DNA of 60,000 nucleotides from Cristatella mucedo (taxonomy: Eukaryota > Bryozoa > Phylactolaemata > Cristatellidae). The translations under genes and the position numbers were made by a program. The notes beneath the pieces are model-generated. The model searched no databases, was not told where the DNA came from, and worked only from the letters and a program-made list of their open reading frames with translations. The DNA is taken from positions 2,005,001 through 2,065,000 of the forward strand of contig WPIO01000036.1 of assembly GCA_009760855.2 (NCBI GenBank), read 5' to 3'. The stretch's first letter is position 1. The number at the start of each line of letters is the position of its first letter. Positions 33,450 to 57,309 of this stretch are shown in pieces.

Positions 33450-35324
33450 CGGCGGTGACCGTTGCCCGCACGGTCGCTGCCCCCCCCCCGCCCGCCCGCC
33501 CCCGCCCGCCGCTCCGAAACCTGTCAGAGTACAGGACCGAGCGCTTGCTAAGTGGCGAAGCTACGCCTGGAGCTCTATTCCATTGGGCTGCCTCGGCTCG
33601 GCTCGCTGTCTTCTCTTTCCGAGGCCGCTGGTTCCGTTGGCGGAGACTGTTCCCTGAAAGCTTCGCGCAACAGCATTGCAGACTGGAGTTCCATCCTCGA
33701 TATGCTACAAAGATGTATGTAGCAGCAGCCAGCAGCGTCGCAACAATACGCTATAGCCGCACTATCGAGATGGCAGCTGTCTCGGGTGAGAAACGTCAAG
33801 GAAACTTGAATGATGTGAAATGCAATCAACCATGTGAATTGGAGCGTTTAAACTGCGATGCAGAATTTAAAGTGATATCTTGTACAGAAATATACACGTA
33901 TTTATATGAAAATGTTTACTACATGCGACGAGATACCCTGTAAGTAGCGTGCACGTTTAAAAAGGCACCCGCGGTACTAAACTCTCTCAAGAGGAAGTTT
34001 TAATGATAATCTTTTTCCAATAATAGGTCGAATTTACTTGCAATTGAAAGTACCCTTTTGCGGATAAAATTAATTGCAAATAGATTCGCTTGGTCAGCCG
34101 AATCTTAAATTCAATATGCCTAGTAAAATGATAAGTCTAGCTAAACTGCTCATCTCAGCAGACAGTGAGTATTGCGGTCACCTCATAACCACAGAGCCTA
34201 CAGAATTGTGCTTCGTGAGAAGTGGGTAGCAGTTTACAAGCTACCTGTAAAATCTACGTGTACTTATATATGTGTATGTATTATTTTATATTTAACTTGC
34301 CTTTTGACAAATAATTTGACCACGTTAAAGTGCGTCCTCACATGCATTTCTATACACACATAAAAGCGCACTACGGGGGCAATTAAAATCCAAGCAAGTT
34401 CAAGTCCCTTGTCTGACTGCATGTGCGGACAAACATAAGGCTACAAAAACCCGACGATTCTGTATTTGGCAATAGCTACCAGTTTATTAACTTGCTTGCT
34501 TAGCTCTTTTAGACGCTCTTTTTATCTCCTTTTTCCGTTGCGTTGGCACCCAAAGCAGATAATAACCTGGATAAGAATCTTACAATTATGCAAAGTTGGC
34601 GTACAAAAAGTCGCGTTACAAAATTTAGCCCAAAGCTGCGCCCGAGGGCTACCAGCCCGGCAGGCTTACGTGACCTCGTGAAAAACTCCACTCGGCGCAC
34701 TCGGGAGGAGCGTGCTGACTGGAAATGCTCTGTAGACCTTACAAGAGATCTCACAGACTTACAGAATTACAGAATCAGAATTGGCAATTACAGAATCAAT
34801 CTCCTCGTGAACTTGGAAAGTTGCATCGCAAAGGTGCACATATAATGCGTTTGGCGCAAGCGAGCTTTTTAGCTCCGAAAAAAGGAGTGAATTTTCCGTG
34901 GAGAAGCGACTCGAATCTGTAAATCGCAAAAACTGCACCACTAACAAGACGCTGGGACTGCTCTCTAAGCATCTAAGGTGTGCAAAAAGAGATGCTGTGC
35001 TCTCCTGTTGTTTGAAAAAGTCGTATTATTATCATCATTCCTATTGCTATTTCATTCTTTTATTTAGATTTATTATATATATTATATTTATATTTATTTG
35101 TTTTGTACACGTATTTATTTATATTTATTATATTTTATTAATATATAATATATATTACATTTATGTATATATATTTTATATGTATTATATTTATATTTTA
35201 TTTATTATATATATATATTACATTTATATTCTTATATATGCATCGTTCCTATATTTTAATTGTTGTTACACCCAATGTGTCACCCGGTAAGCCTGTTAGA
35301 CACCTGAAAAGGGCTATCCATACC
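33450..35324. other. DRC3 3' flank and intergenic region
   Basis: Holds the probable DRC3 3' UTR, end not determined. About 35035-35255 is AT-rich with tata/ttat blocks. No exon is supported. Confidence 0.4.
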
Positions 35325-35485
35325 CGTGGGGGCCCAGGATATAAGGTGCTCACTCTTCGCGACCGAGGTGGTGAGTTCGATACGCGAAGTGGGCGATCCT
35401 ATATTGCCATTTGCAAGCGGTGGTGAAAGCCGCTAAGACTCGTTTGTTGCTATAAAAATAAGGCCCTAAAATCAGCTAATATTTT
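35325..35485 (+). mobile_element. SINE family S2, full copy
   Basis: aaggtgctcactcttcgcga, ccgaggtggtgagttcgata, agtgggcgatcctatattgc, gcaagcggtggtgaaagccg and the tail aaggccctaaaatcagctaa. Confidence 0.9.
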
Positions 35486-36111
35486 CCATTTTTTTAAAGT
35501 TCGGAAAACGAGGCCATGAACGGCTGTAACAACGGTCGACCTAGCCCAGCCCCGCCCCTTCAGCCGGACATATGGGGGGCCACGGGGCTTACTCACTTTA
35601 GCTTCCCGTGCCCCCTCCATCGGCCCCGTTACGAACGGGTTCGGCGGCTTCCGCACTCGGACAGAACCAGGCCGCAAGCACAGCTCTCGTAGCGGCGATA
35701 ATCTCGGTGAAACTACCGGCGACGCTTTCTGAGCTCTGGAATCGCGGCTGGAGACAGTTGGTGCAGCACCAATGCACGTACGCGGACCGACAGAAGCGGA
35801 ACACCGTAGCAAGGAAGAGCGCCATTCACCTTATCATAAGAAGCCCGCCGATGCCTAGCGTCGAGAGTTCTCTATTCGCCAGCCAACGAGGGCTACAGGC
35901 GTGCGTTCAACAGCGGCCATGACGCGTAACAACTCTCATATGGGTCAGTGGTCCAGAGCATGACTTAGCTCGACTGCTAAAAGCCAATTTCTTAGCACAA
36001 AAACCAGCCTATTATACGGCTTTGGCTTTTATGTTGACCGAGCCGTAGATAGTGGCATAATCGGCTCCTCGACATTATTTTAAGGTCCCTTAAATAAATT
36101 TATGATTCATT

Positions 36112-36230
36112 CTTATAGTGCCCTGAGAGAACTCAATCTCTATTCGGGCGCTTTCCATATACCACGGGGCTCGAACCCACGACCTCAGCCAGAACTCGAT
36201 CGGGGCGAGCATCTTAACCACTCGGCCTCC
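36112..36230 (-). mobile_element. SINE family S1, full copy
   Basis: Reverse complement: gccgagtggttaagatgctc, gccccgatcgagttctggct, gaggtcgtgggttcgagccc and gcgcccgaatagagattgag. The tail ends agggcactataagaatg. Confidence 0.9.
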
Positions 36231-36234
36231 AGCC

Positions 36235-36570
36235 TACGTATCAGATCTACTACCCCGGCTAAGCATCGTACCATCCACTTTTCGGAATCTAACTATCTAC
36301 CCATACCTCGTGCAAATCTTAAATCCATTTGAGATAGTGCCTTTAGTACGCATGCACTTAAAGTTTGAAACTCACTCCCAACTTGCGTAGCGATATCTCC
36401 TGACATGTCCACATTTTAAAAGAAACTAAAAATGCATCTATTTATCAAAGCATTTATTGGGTCCCTGCGATTCGTCCTTTATGTGATTACGCGTGCTGAC
36501 GTTGTGCATGCTGCTACTAACCATACTTGCATGCTGACCCATGTTATTCTTGTTGTTTACTGAGCGCTTA
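36235..36570 (+). mobile_element. LINE family A, first part (split by a family B insertion)
   Basis: A decayed RT end (tgaaactcactcccaacttg, the WNSLP region; atgcatctatttatcaaagc) is followed by the family A UTR gtgctgacgttgtgcatgct and ccatacttgcatgctgaccc. The missing terminal part resumes at 37072. Confidence 0.85.
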
Positions 36571-36571
36571 A

Positions 36572-37065
36572 TGTAATTTATCTCTTTCTGTAACTCCACA
36601 AAGCCATAAAGACCATGTGGGTGGTACGCAGGAGAGAGTTTTGTATAGCACACTCACAGCCTAAGCGGCTTTCGCTAAGCATTCGGTAGCCAACAGGCTT
36701 CGTCTCACGCAACATAGAGAAAGTAAGAAGCATAGCAGATTCAGGAGAGCAGTTAAGGTAGTGAGTAGCATGGAAGTAGCAGCTCAGGACAGCTGGAAAG
36801 GGATGTGCCATAGTCGGCAGCGGGAGGGTAGTTGTCGTTGCGTAAGAATCGTTGAAGCGAGTTCTACAGTCTAGGACCTGCAGAGCTAAAGCTTCTGTCG
36901 CCAACGGTCTTCAAGCGGATGAATGAAACGCTAATTTGTTGTCCATACAGGACCTGAAGGTGCGAAGAGGCTGAAACTAGTGCAGCAGTTCAGCTAGGTA
37001 CGAAGGAGCCAAGCCGTGGCTGGCCTTATAGATCAGTGTAAGAACTTTGGTCGGTATCCGTTAAT
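36572..37065 (-). mobile_element. LINE family B, nested inside a LINE A
   Basis: Starts with the family B tail (aatgtaatttatctctttct, gtaactccacaaagccataa) and reads on the - strand to TRFNDSY and a GDRSF-like remnant, then gtgcagcagttcagctaggt. LINE A sequence abuts on both sides, so B inserted later than A. Confidence 0.88.
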
Positions 37066-37071
37066 CAACCG

Positions 37072-37200
37072 GCAGCATGCTACCACTAACCATTCGATCG
37101 TGTTTCCTCTGCAGCAAATTTAAAGCACCAAAAAAGGGATCGAGTTCTCTGAGGGTGCTATATCAAATGCCTTATTATTATTATTATTTTATTATTTATA
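37072..37200 (+). mobile_element. LINE family A, terminal part with (TTA)n tail
   Basis: cagcatgctaccactaacca, ttcgatcgtgtttcctctgc and the hairpin tail gggatcgagttctctgaggg, ending tgccttattattattattat. It completes the element begun at 36235. Confidence 0.85.
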
Positions 37201-37580
37201 GCTCAGAAGCCGCGAATTGTGAATATCAGTCATAATCTGGTTGATTTAGCACGCCGCAGTTTCAGTTGGTTGTCAAACCCCGTCGAAATTATCAGGTGAC
37301 TACATATTGCAGGCCGTGCCTCTGCCCAAACGCGACTATTCAAGCCAATGAGACGTAACTTAAAGCTGCTTTCGGAAAGAAGCCGGCTGGGCTCCTCGCG
37401 CCCTTCGTAGTTAACCGTACAGAATTCCGATTTAATCTCGGAGCTTTGATACAAATACATTATTACATGGATATAATTTTCATTTTCCGGAAATACTCTT
37501 ATTATCTAGTGCTTCTGGTTTTTCGTATGCTCACGGTTCGGTTCCGCGTTTTGCTAACGAAGCGATTGCAGCCGCACAAG
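37201..37580. other. ATPAF2 upstream region
   Basis: No gene or element recognised. It presumably holds the ATPAF2 promoter, though no TATA box was noted near the start codon. Confidence 0.35.
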
Positions 37581-45746
<8,166 letters not shown>

Positions 45747-46224
45747 TATTGGACCATCATTGTGAAGTGCTGCTGCGTGATAGCACTGACCTACTCGATT
45801 GTCTGTGGCCAGGCTGAGCCTGTAGGTGCCTCTGAGTCTACTTACTGTGGTCTACAGTTCTACTGTACATGTAAGCCGATGTCAGATCCAGAGTGCTCAC
45901 ACTAGGGTGCCTCTGTCTTTTTTTGTTTGTTTGTGCCACCTGCATGTTAGCATGCCCTTACATTGAGCACACTGTTGTGGCAGAGGGTAATTAATTGATG
46001 GAAGCCCCATTTGAACGGTGCATCCCTCTCTTGCTATGTAAATTGAAGCACCCATTAGGATTTTAACCTGTAATTTCCTATTATTGAATCTGTACTGCTG
46101 TAGCTAGAGAGCTGTTTGTTTGGGCGCCAGAATCCTGGTCGTAAAACCGTGAGATTAGGACGTCAATTGTACAGCGATAGTTTTTATTGCCATGTTGGTT
46201 CACTATTTCATTGTTTGTGAAGGA
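45747..46224. other. ATPAF2 3' flank
   Basis: Probable 3' UTR followed by intergenic sequence. No canonical AATAAA seen close to the stop. Confidence 0.35.
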
Positions 46225-46330
46225 AGCATTGCATAGCTCCCTGAGAGAGCTTAATTTGTCTATGCACTTTGCAGAGGCCAAAAGGAAGCTTGTCAACTAA
46301 TTAGTGGCATTAACTTGCACATACAAGCAC
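46225..46330 (-). mobile_element. LINE family A, decayed 3' tail
   Basis: catagctccctgagagagct, taatttgtctatgcactttg and aggaagcttgtcaactaatt correspond weakly to the reverse family A tail and UTR. Confidence 0.55.
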
Positions 46331-46634
46331 CAATGGGGTAATTGATGTGGGCGAGCAGGTGCTGTATGTCAAGTCAAGGGACATCATAATATAGCACAGG
46401 CTTTACGTGTGTAAGAGGAACATCCACGTCCAATATGCAGCAACTGGTGCTCAGCATCTTGGAGTCATTCCGATGTACTCATCTAGGGCTACTGCAGAAC
46501 AAAAACTTCTCAGCTGCCAGCAGTCTCTAAGTGGAAGATGGGGCCACTTGATCTCATTGCTCGAAGAGGTACCAGAGCGAAAGGAGGCTAAAGCTGCTGC
46601 TGCTGCAGTAGTGCAGCTAGTATTTAAAGAAAAC

Positions 46635-46745
46635 TGATTTAACAGCCTCTTTTGTATAGCGACAGAAGACCCTTAACGGCTATCGCCACCGCTTGCAGTG
46701 GCAATAAAGGATTGCCCTCCACAGCAAGATTCGAATCAAATTGCT
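46635..46745 (-). mobile_element. SINE family S2, 3' part
   Basis: ctgatttaacagcctctttt, gtatagcgacagaagaccct, cttgcagtggcaataaagga and cagcaagattcgaatca. Truncated in the head, where an unrelated sequence begins. Confidence 0.85.
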
Positions 46746-47349
46746 TGAGCAGAGCAAGCTCGCTTGCGGCAGAGTAATAATGTTTTGTGCAAGTCTTCTC
46801 ATCAACGGGGGGGGGGAGGCTAGTACAGCAAATTTAGCTACGAGAACACCACGAAATTTTCTTAATTTAAGGGCGATCTGGCAATTCCTTTTTAGCACCA
46901 ACAGCAGAGAGGTGGTGGCTTTTTCGAAGGATTTGCCAAATACTGAATTACAGTGTGGAGAGAAACATGGAGCTTGTAGAAGCAGAGCACGGTTTCTCAG
47001 CAGCCCCTGCAACCTCTTAGTTGTAGTATACTAGCCTAGAGACGCCTAGAAAGCTAGTGGATGGAGTAATTCAGTTGTTGCACCCCTCTCGACTACTCTT
47101 TTATGTATATGTTGTAGAATACTAGCCTAGAGAGGGGGAGAGAGATGAGGGACAATCCCAGATCTCTGCATTCGGTCAGCTTTATAAACGAGATTATACG
47201 TTTGCTTCTTCGACCCCTTTCCCTGTTGCTCAGCTACGATTTGAACTTTTAATTTGCTGCATGAGAAGAACACCGCTAGCCAACGAAAAAACTGAAAGCT
47301 GCCAAGGATTACCGGATTACAAGGATTATTGATGAGTGAAGTTGAGATT

Positions 47350-47800
47350 AGCTTATCGGTTTAATGTAATGTAGCTCCGTCTGTAACTCCATAAAGACTA
47401 AATGGGTACGACGTAGGAGAGTTTTCTATAGCACACCCTAAGCCTAAGCGGCTTTCAGCAAGCATTCTGTAGCCAACAGGCATCATCTCGCGAAATAAAG
47501 AGAAAGTGGGAAGCATAGCTGAGTCAGGAGGGCAGTTGAGGTAGTGAGTAGCATAGAAATGGCAACTCAGGACGGCTGGGAAGACTTCGGGGCAGCAGGA
47601 GGACAGCTGTCGTATAAGAATTGGGGAAGTGAGTTTCCAGGCTGGGATCTGTTGAGTAAAAGCTTCTGTCGCCAACGTATGTCTGTTCTGTCTTGAAGCG
47701 TAGGAATCGAACAGCTAAATGTATCGCCCACAGAGGACCTGAGGTCACGAGGGTGCCCCAACTGGCACAGCAGCCCAGCTAGGAATGAAGGGGCCGAGCT
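47350..47800 (-). mobile_element. LINE family B, 3' end
   Basis: taatgtagctccgtctgtaa (tail), then caagcattctgtagccaaca and ggcagttgaggtagtgagta. The - strand gives a GDRSFYSTDPSL-like remnant of the GDRSFSxAGPRLW motif. Confidence 0.85.
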
Positions 47801-48024
47801 GCAGTCTGCATAAGGGGGCTGCCAGCGCGAGTGGCACTCGTGACTCCGTTGGATGAGAGCTGGCATGATCTGCCAATTGCGACCGATCGCTCCTGTGAAG
47901 GCGTATAACTTGTCAGCTCATCAGCATCTCCGCATCGGTCTTTTCGCTCGCGTCCGCCGCACTCGCTGCAAAAATAGTTCATTCAACTTTTCAATGCTGT
48001 TATGTTCGCCGAGCTATCCGTTGG

Positions 48025-48220
48025 AGAACGTTCCCGTCGAGTGCGACCGAAATAAGTTCTCTGAGGATGCCATACAAATATATTATTATTTGCATTATTA
48101 ATAGGCATGTAGCTCGGTTGCAATCATACAAGTAAGAGAACCCGTTAGTGAAGTGCCTAGAAAGAGATTGAGTTCTCTGAGGGCTCAAAAGAAATGCATT
48201 GTTATTTGAATTATTATATT
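48025..48220 (+). mobile_element. Two LINE A/S1 3' tails in tandem
   Basis: aagttctctgaggatgccat with an ATT-rich end (about 48050-48100), then aagtgcctagaaagagattg and agttctctgagggctcaaaa with a second ATT-rich end. Confidence 0.6.
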
Positions 48221-49080
48221 GATCCCATGTAGGTCGTTAGAGCCTCCCCTCGCACTACCGCTTTCCAGATGAGCGATCACTGTGCTCCTACACATTGAAA
48301 TGTACCTGAAATCCAGTTGTATCGATTTCACCAAGGACCGGTCAACGGAAGCGTACCCGCCACGAAGGCGGTCAATTTTTTGTCTGCTCGCAAGTTAAAC
48401 CACTCGCTGTCGTCTTGTTAATGCCTTATGGGCGCGGCGAGCGCCAACACCGCCCTACACCCGAGCACGCCAGCACAGACTGCGGTGAGGTGTATTTTTC
48501 TCTGCTGGACCATTATATCGTTTGTCGCTTGCCCTGCCCTCTAAACTCGAACAATGCTCGAAAGAAAGAGACCAAGCGACCGAAAGACGTAACCGACGGC
48601 ACTTCTACGTCAACTAACTCGGTTTTCGTGGCGTCACGCTTACCTCAGCGACGGCTAGTTGCCACAATTGAGGGTTAAAAATAGGGTGATGGGGTGAATA
48701 GGAGGGTGATTTTTCAATTGCTTTGATACGCATGCATCCGTTATCCACGAATATTTTCAATATACTAGCCCACGCCCTTCTGCCAGTGCCAGCAGTGCGA
48801 TGCGGTGGAAGCACAAGCCGCGAGATAGCGTCCGGGTTACGAGTGAGCTGTGCATATCCGCTGCGGGGAACTTGCGGTTTTACAAATTAAATACGAGTTG
48901 AATTTTCCTTGCATTTTGGTATTCAATCCTCGTTGTGTGGTTTCGTTTCTGTGGCCCGGTTCACCGTAGCGGGTTAAAATGACGGCTTCTAAAAAGAATT
49001 CTTTCTAAGGACGTCTAAGCCGAGACCTCTGGGCCTTTCGCGATGTTAGCAAGATAGTGGACATGAGCCGCTGCCAGCGC
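48221..49080. other. Intergenic stretch, nothing recognised
   Basis: No supported exon or element before the hairpin at 49081. Confidence 0.4.
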
Positions 49081-49142
49081 CTTCGGAGGGTTTTGATCCG
49101 GCGGATGCTCCGACGCATCCGCCGGATCAAAACCCTCCGAAG
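49081..49142. repeat. Perfect hairpin, 28-bp arms, 6-base loop
   Basis: cttcggagggttttgatccg starts the left arm (49081-49108). The loop is tccgac and the right arm (49115-49142) is the exact reverse complement. No other copy was found in the window by eye. Confidence 0.97.
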
Positions 49143-49449
49143 TTAGCAGTCCTAATCCTAGCTTAACATGAGCGGCCATGGCGTTGAACCCATTGAAGTT
49201 ATTATAATTCTTACAAGTTCAACGCCCGGCTCAGAAATTTGACGGAAGATACCTGTAGCTGGTCCTAAAAGTGTGCGATGCAGATAAACAGAAACGAACC
49301 GACTGCCGTATCTTTTGCGAATAGTGAAGTTAAAATAAATTTAATGGTTTAAAGACGGCTTAAAATATAATTTCGTATGACTTCGCTCACACCCTCACAT
49401 GTTAGCGGTGCATGGCAGGTCGGAGTCGTAATATATGTCACCTTCTACC

Positions 49450-49608
49450 GCGATAAAAAAAAAGAGGTGACGCGCTCGCTCTTTACAATCGAGGTCACGG
49501 GTTCAAATCCGGCAGTGGGCGATCCTATATTGCCAACTGCAAGCGTTGGCGATAGCCGTCGTCAGGGCTCTTCTTCCGCTATACTAGTGCGACTATTAAA
49601 TCAGCTGA
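49450..49608 (+). mobile_element. SINE family S2, full copy
   Basis: gaggtgacgcgctcgctctt, aggtcacgggttcaaatccg, cagtgggcgatcctatattg, gcaagcgttggcgatagccg and gactattaaatcagctga. A hAT-like end abuts it at 49611. Confidence 0.9.
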
Positions 49609-49610
49609 TA

Positions 49611-49760
49611 CAGAGGTCGGCAAACGCCGGCCTTTAGGCCGGACACGGCCTGGCTAGTAGTCCAGTCCTGCTTAGCACCCCCTAGCTATTTGTTGTTGGA
49701 TCCGGCCTAATTGAATCGTCGCGGTCTTGCTCCCCTTCATTACCGTCAGTTGCAGCTTGA
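49611..49760 (+). mobile_element. hAT-like terminal repeat fragment, copy 2
   Basis: Begins cagaggtcggcaaac, then ggcctttaggccggacacgg and ggatccggcctaattgaatc, matching the inverted copy at 41518-41360. The right-hand end of the element was not identified. Confidence 0.6.
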
Positions 49761-50031
49761 GCTGCGGCTCGTGCTTATTTCTAGAACTGCGGTCGGGCGC
49801 TTGTACGAAACAGAAGTGCCTGACCGGGAAGGGATGACAAATATCTACCTCTGTAATTGAAAGCTTCCTTGAGTGGACCGCGTCCGCAGCTAGCCATCGC
49901 GTTTGATCCCCATCCGAGATGAGTGTGACTTGTCTAACGCGGTGGCTCGCTAAAATTCTTACTAGCTCCATCGTTCTATCCAGGCTGAACCGCTGAATTT
50001 CCGTTTCGCCGGGGCTACCCAACAGAGCCAC
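49672..50031 (-). other. Unidentified open frame next to the hAT-like end
   Basis: A 119-codon frame, ATG at 50031 and stop at 49672, with the C-terminal part KHEPQLKLQLTVMKGSKTAT. The last 20 or so codons lie inside the repeat shared with 41360-41518, where the same frame has two stops, so this may be the 3' end of an element-encoded gene. I recognise no domain. Confidence 0.25.
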
Positions 50032-50465
50032 TTAGCCTGTATGTACAGCTGGCGATGAACGTGGCAGCAACGTAAGTCAGCAAATACTAGAGCTTCGGCC
50101 GTGTATCGCCTTTGCTGAAGGATTGCTCGACGGTCGGCAGCGTTGCTGCTGCAACCGCCAAAACGCCAGGCATCGACGCTCGCAGCCGCCACGTCCCGGG
50201 CGGCCGACGTCCGAGCCTCCGCCCAGCGGACGTACGTCTGTGCCTCCTTTGCCCCAGACGCGCCAGAATGCTGCCGTTTGGTCAAGAATTCCCCGTAAAA
50301 GGCTGAGCGGACGAGAGCAAAACAGAGCGAAATGCACGCCCGCTTGGCGCGAGCGTACTAGGACACTTGCGAAACGAATATAATACACGTTCGTTTACAT
50401 CTCACTATAGTGTCGCCGCGTCTGCGATCACTCTGAGTGGCGACGGAAGCTGCCGAGCTCGTGCA

Positions 50466-50477
50466 GCTTGCCGTCTT

Positions 50478-50481
<4 letters not shown>
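50466..50481. repeat. Left copy of a 16-bp direct repeat (probable target-site duplication)
   Basis: gcttgccgtcttagag here and again at 51014-51029, flanking a 532-bp block that holds a GA run, a LINE B fragment and a large palindrome. Confidence 0.8.

Positions 50482-50482
<1 letters not shown>

Positions 50483-50568
<86 letters not shown>
50483..50568. repeat. (GA)n microsatellite
   Basis: About 42 ga units at the 3' side of the inserted LINE B. Confidence 0.97.
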
Positions 50569-50569
<1 letters not shown>

Positions 50570-50570
<1 letters not shown>

Positions 50571-50832
50571 TGTAATGTAATGTAATGTATCTCCGTCAGT
50601 AACTCCACAAAGTCATAAAGACCATGTAGGTGCTACGCAGGAGAGTTTTGTATAGCGCACTCACAGCCTAAGCGGCTTTCGGTACGAATTCGGTAGCCAA
50701 CAGACTTCGTCTCACGAAACAAAGAGAAAGTGGGAAGCATAGCAGATTTAGGAGAGGAGTTGGGGTAGTGAGTAGCATAGGAGTAGCAGTTCAGGACCGC
50801 TGAAAAAGATGTGCCATAGTCGGCAGTCGGAG
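50570..50832 (-). mobile_element. LINE family B, 5'-truncated, within a TSD-flanked insertion
   Basis: The taatgtaatgtaatgtatct tail is followed by ccgtcagtaactccacaaag, tcataaagaccatgtaggtg and, on the - strand, a frame [20 protein letters not shown] also seen in the copy at 24085. Its left end meets the palindrome. Confidence 0.9.
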
Positions 50833-51013
<181 letters not shown>

Positions 51014-51016
<3 letters not shown>

Positions 51017-51029
51017 TGCCGTCTTAGAG
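51014..51029. repeat. Right copy of the 16-bp direct repeat
   Basis: gcttgccgtcttagag, matching 50466-50481. It overlaps the last bases of the palindrome. Confidence 0.8.
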
Positions 51030-51371
51030 AGATTTATATATAGCATCTCACCGCAGGGCTGGTCCACTGCAGAGCGAATATATCGCGACTCTCGGCTAGT
51101 CGGACTAGCGGCGGCGGCGGCGGGCCTCCGCGGCTGTGAGAGCCTGGGCAACGCGAATTCGGCGTGGGCGGCGTGAACAGATCAGCTCTAGAGCGCGCGT
51201 GGATCTCAGCCTCCAACAACGCGATTGCATCGCGACAACGCCAATACGTATAGTCTGCCGAAGGGGCCCTGGCGCCGGCAGACGTTACGGACGCCAGAGC
51301 GGCATCCTCCCACGCGGCGTCGCAGGGCGGACACAGCGGATCGACTTAGCTTCATTGCTCCGATCGCCAAC
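51030..51371 (+). promoter_or_regulatory. GC-rich 5' region of NDUFAB1
   Basis: CpG-rich sequence between the insertion and the start codon, including a short gcg repeat near 51110. It is probably the core promoter and 5' UTR, but no transcription start can be fixed. Confidence 0.4.
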
Positions 51372-55586
<4,215 letters not shown>

Positions 55587-56459
55587 CATGTGCTACTCCG
55601 AGCCACCAAAAGGCACTAGCAATTTAGACGTGTGTGCGTGCATGCTCTTTTCTTCGTGTTCCGGTCGGGCCCGATAGAAATTGTTTGCATCACTGCTGGA
55701 GCGATATGAAATGCTTGGAAGTGAGCTTTGAAAACTGCCTGGCTGCTCGGGACTTGTTTGTAGCCGTGTACTGCTGCATACCCCGAGTGTCTGGGCACAC
55801 TGACTGTGTGGCATCTGAGAATGTCTTCCTCTTTATGGAAATGACATTTATTCACTAAAGCACCTCAGGCTCATTCAAAGCCTTTGTAATGATAGCGAGA
55901 CGTCGAGAGTGTTACATATTATTGGCTCGTGGGGCGGTGGCAATTTTACATCGTGACTATGCTATGATGATGAATCCCTCCCCCCCCCCGTACGATAAGG
56001 AAAAGACCTGTCCAAAGTGATCTGTGACAGCTTGACAACCGCTTGCCCGGCAGGGTCGACTGGCCTGAGGGCAGTACCCTTGCTTCGTGCCTTAAGTGTA
56101 GCATGACCGTCATTGATCTGGACTACTGAACGTTTGTTCCGATGACCGCATCGGAAAATTACTTGCCATGCATGTAGGTTCTTGAGCAGGCTCTGACTCT
56201 GAATGACTGATAAATTAGGGCATTAGCTTCACAGGGCATCACTAGCATCCTTAGTAGTTGACAAGAAACCTCGTATGTTTCTCCAGTGTTGTGTGTACTA
56301 CATATTTCAAATACCCTCAGCAACTGACTGAAGTGTTTTGTATACTGTTTTTAGTAGGAACTACCCTTATGTACAATATCGCTGTTCATTCAGCAGTGCA
56401 AAATGCAAAAGTGGTTCTACTTGGTGCCACATCAATAATTTTCTGTGTTTATGGCTCAC
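55587..56459. other. NDUFAB1 3' flank
   Basis: Probable 3' UTR and intergenic sequence with a C-run near 55979-55989. No canonical AATAAA was seen. No gene supported. Confidence 0.35.
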
Positions 56460-56461
56460 TC

Positions 56462-56464
56462 TCT

Positions 56465-56548
<84 letters not shown>

Positions 56549-56727
56549 ATGCCTTTTGACTCCCTATCTATCTATATCTCCTTCACTGTTCCTTCTCTTT
56601 CTCTCTACCTCTCTTTTTCTCTTATTTTCTCCTGTAACATGCTCTCTCTCTCTCTCTCTCTCTCCTCTCTCTGTATGTGTCTGTATATCTCTCTGTCTCT
56701 CACTCTTTTTCTCTCTCTCACTCTCTT

Positions 56728-56758
<31 letters not shown>

Positions 56759-56825
56759 TGTGTCTGTCTAGCCATGTCTGTCTGTGTCTCTCCTGTCTTC
56801 CCCTCTCGTTTCCCTTTTATCTCTA
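56462..56825. repeat. CT-rich simple repeat block
   Basis: Long ct runs with interruptions, directly followed by a LINE A tail. The Ser/Leu-rich frames here are artefacts. Confidence 0.95.
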
Positions 56826-56890
56826 TGTAAAGCGCCTAGAAAGAGATTGAGTTCTCTGAGGGCGCTTTATCAAGTGAATTATTATTTATC
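56826..56890 (+). mobile_element. LINE family A 3' tail, consensus-like hairpin copy
   Basis: aaagcgcc (56829-56836) pairs with ggcgcttt (56861-56868), and inside agaga pairs with tctct. It ends aagtgaattattattt. Only the tail is present. Confidence 0.85.
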
Positions 56891-57309
56891 TCCCCCCTTT
56901 TTTTCTTTTTTTTCCTGCTCTCCTTTAGGTACTCTCTGTTTACACCGGGCATTCAGTCTTGAAGTTGTAAACTCGATATGTGTTGCTAATTATTAGCCAC
57001 TCGGAATCACAAGGTAGCTCTTTTTCCCTCTGGACTTCCACACCCAAGTTGCTCTGAAATACTGGCCTATCAATTGTGCTGTCAGAGGAGAAACGCAAGG
57101 ATGAGACAAAACCGTTTTTATTGAGATAGCATTTCAAAGGCGGACCGTGTTAGTTCTTACCTGAATGATTATGAAATCAGTTGGGGATACATTCCAGGTG
57201 TGTATTAGAGATAACACCTTACAGCTCCACATCCTTGAATTAATTTAAACTCTTTCGGCATCCTGCTCACAGATTCCAACAATTTTCGTTAGCAGCAATT
57301 TTTACAAAA

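Noticed and set aside
56258-56830. 190-codon Ser/Leu-rich frame
   Set aside because: CT simple repeat.
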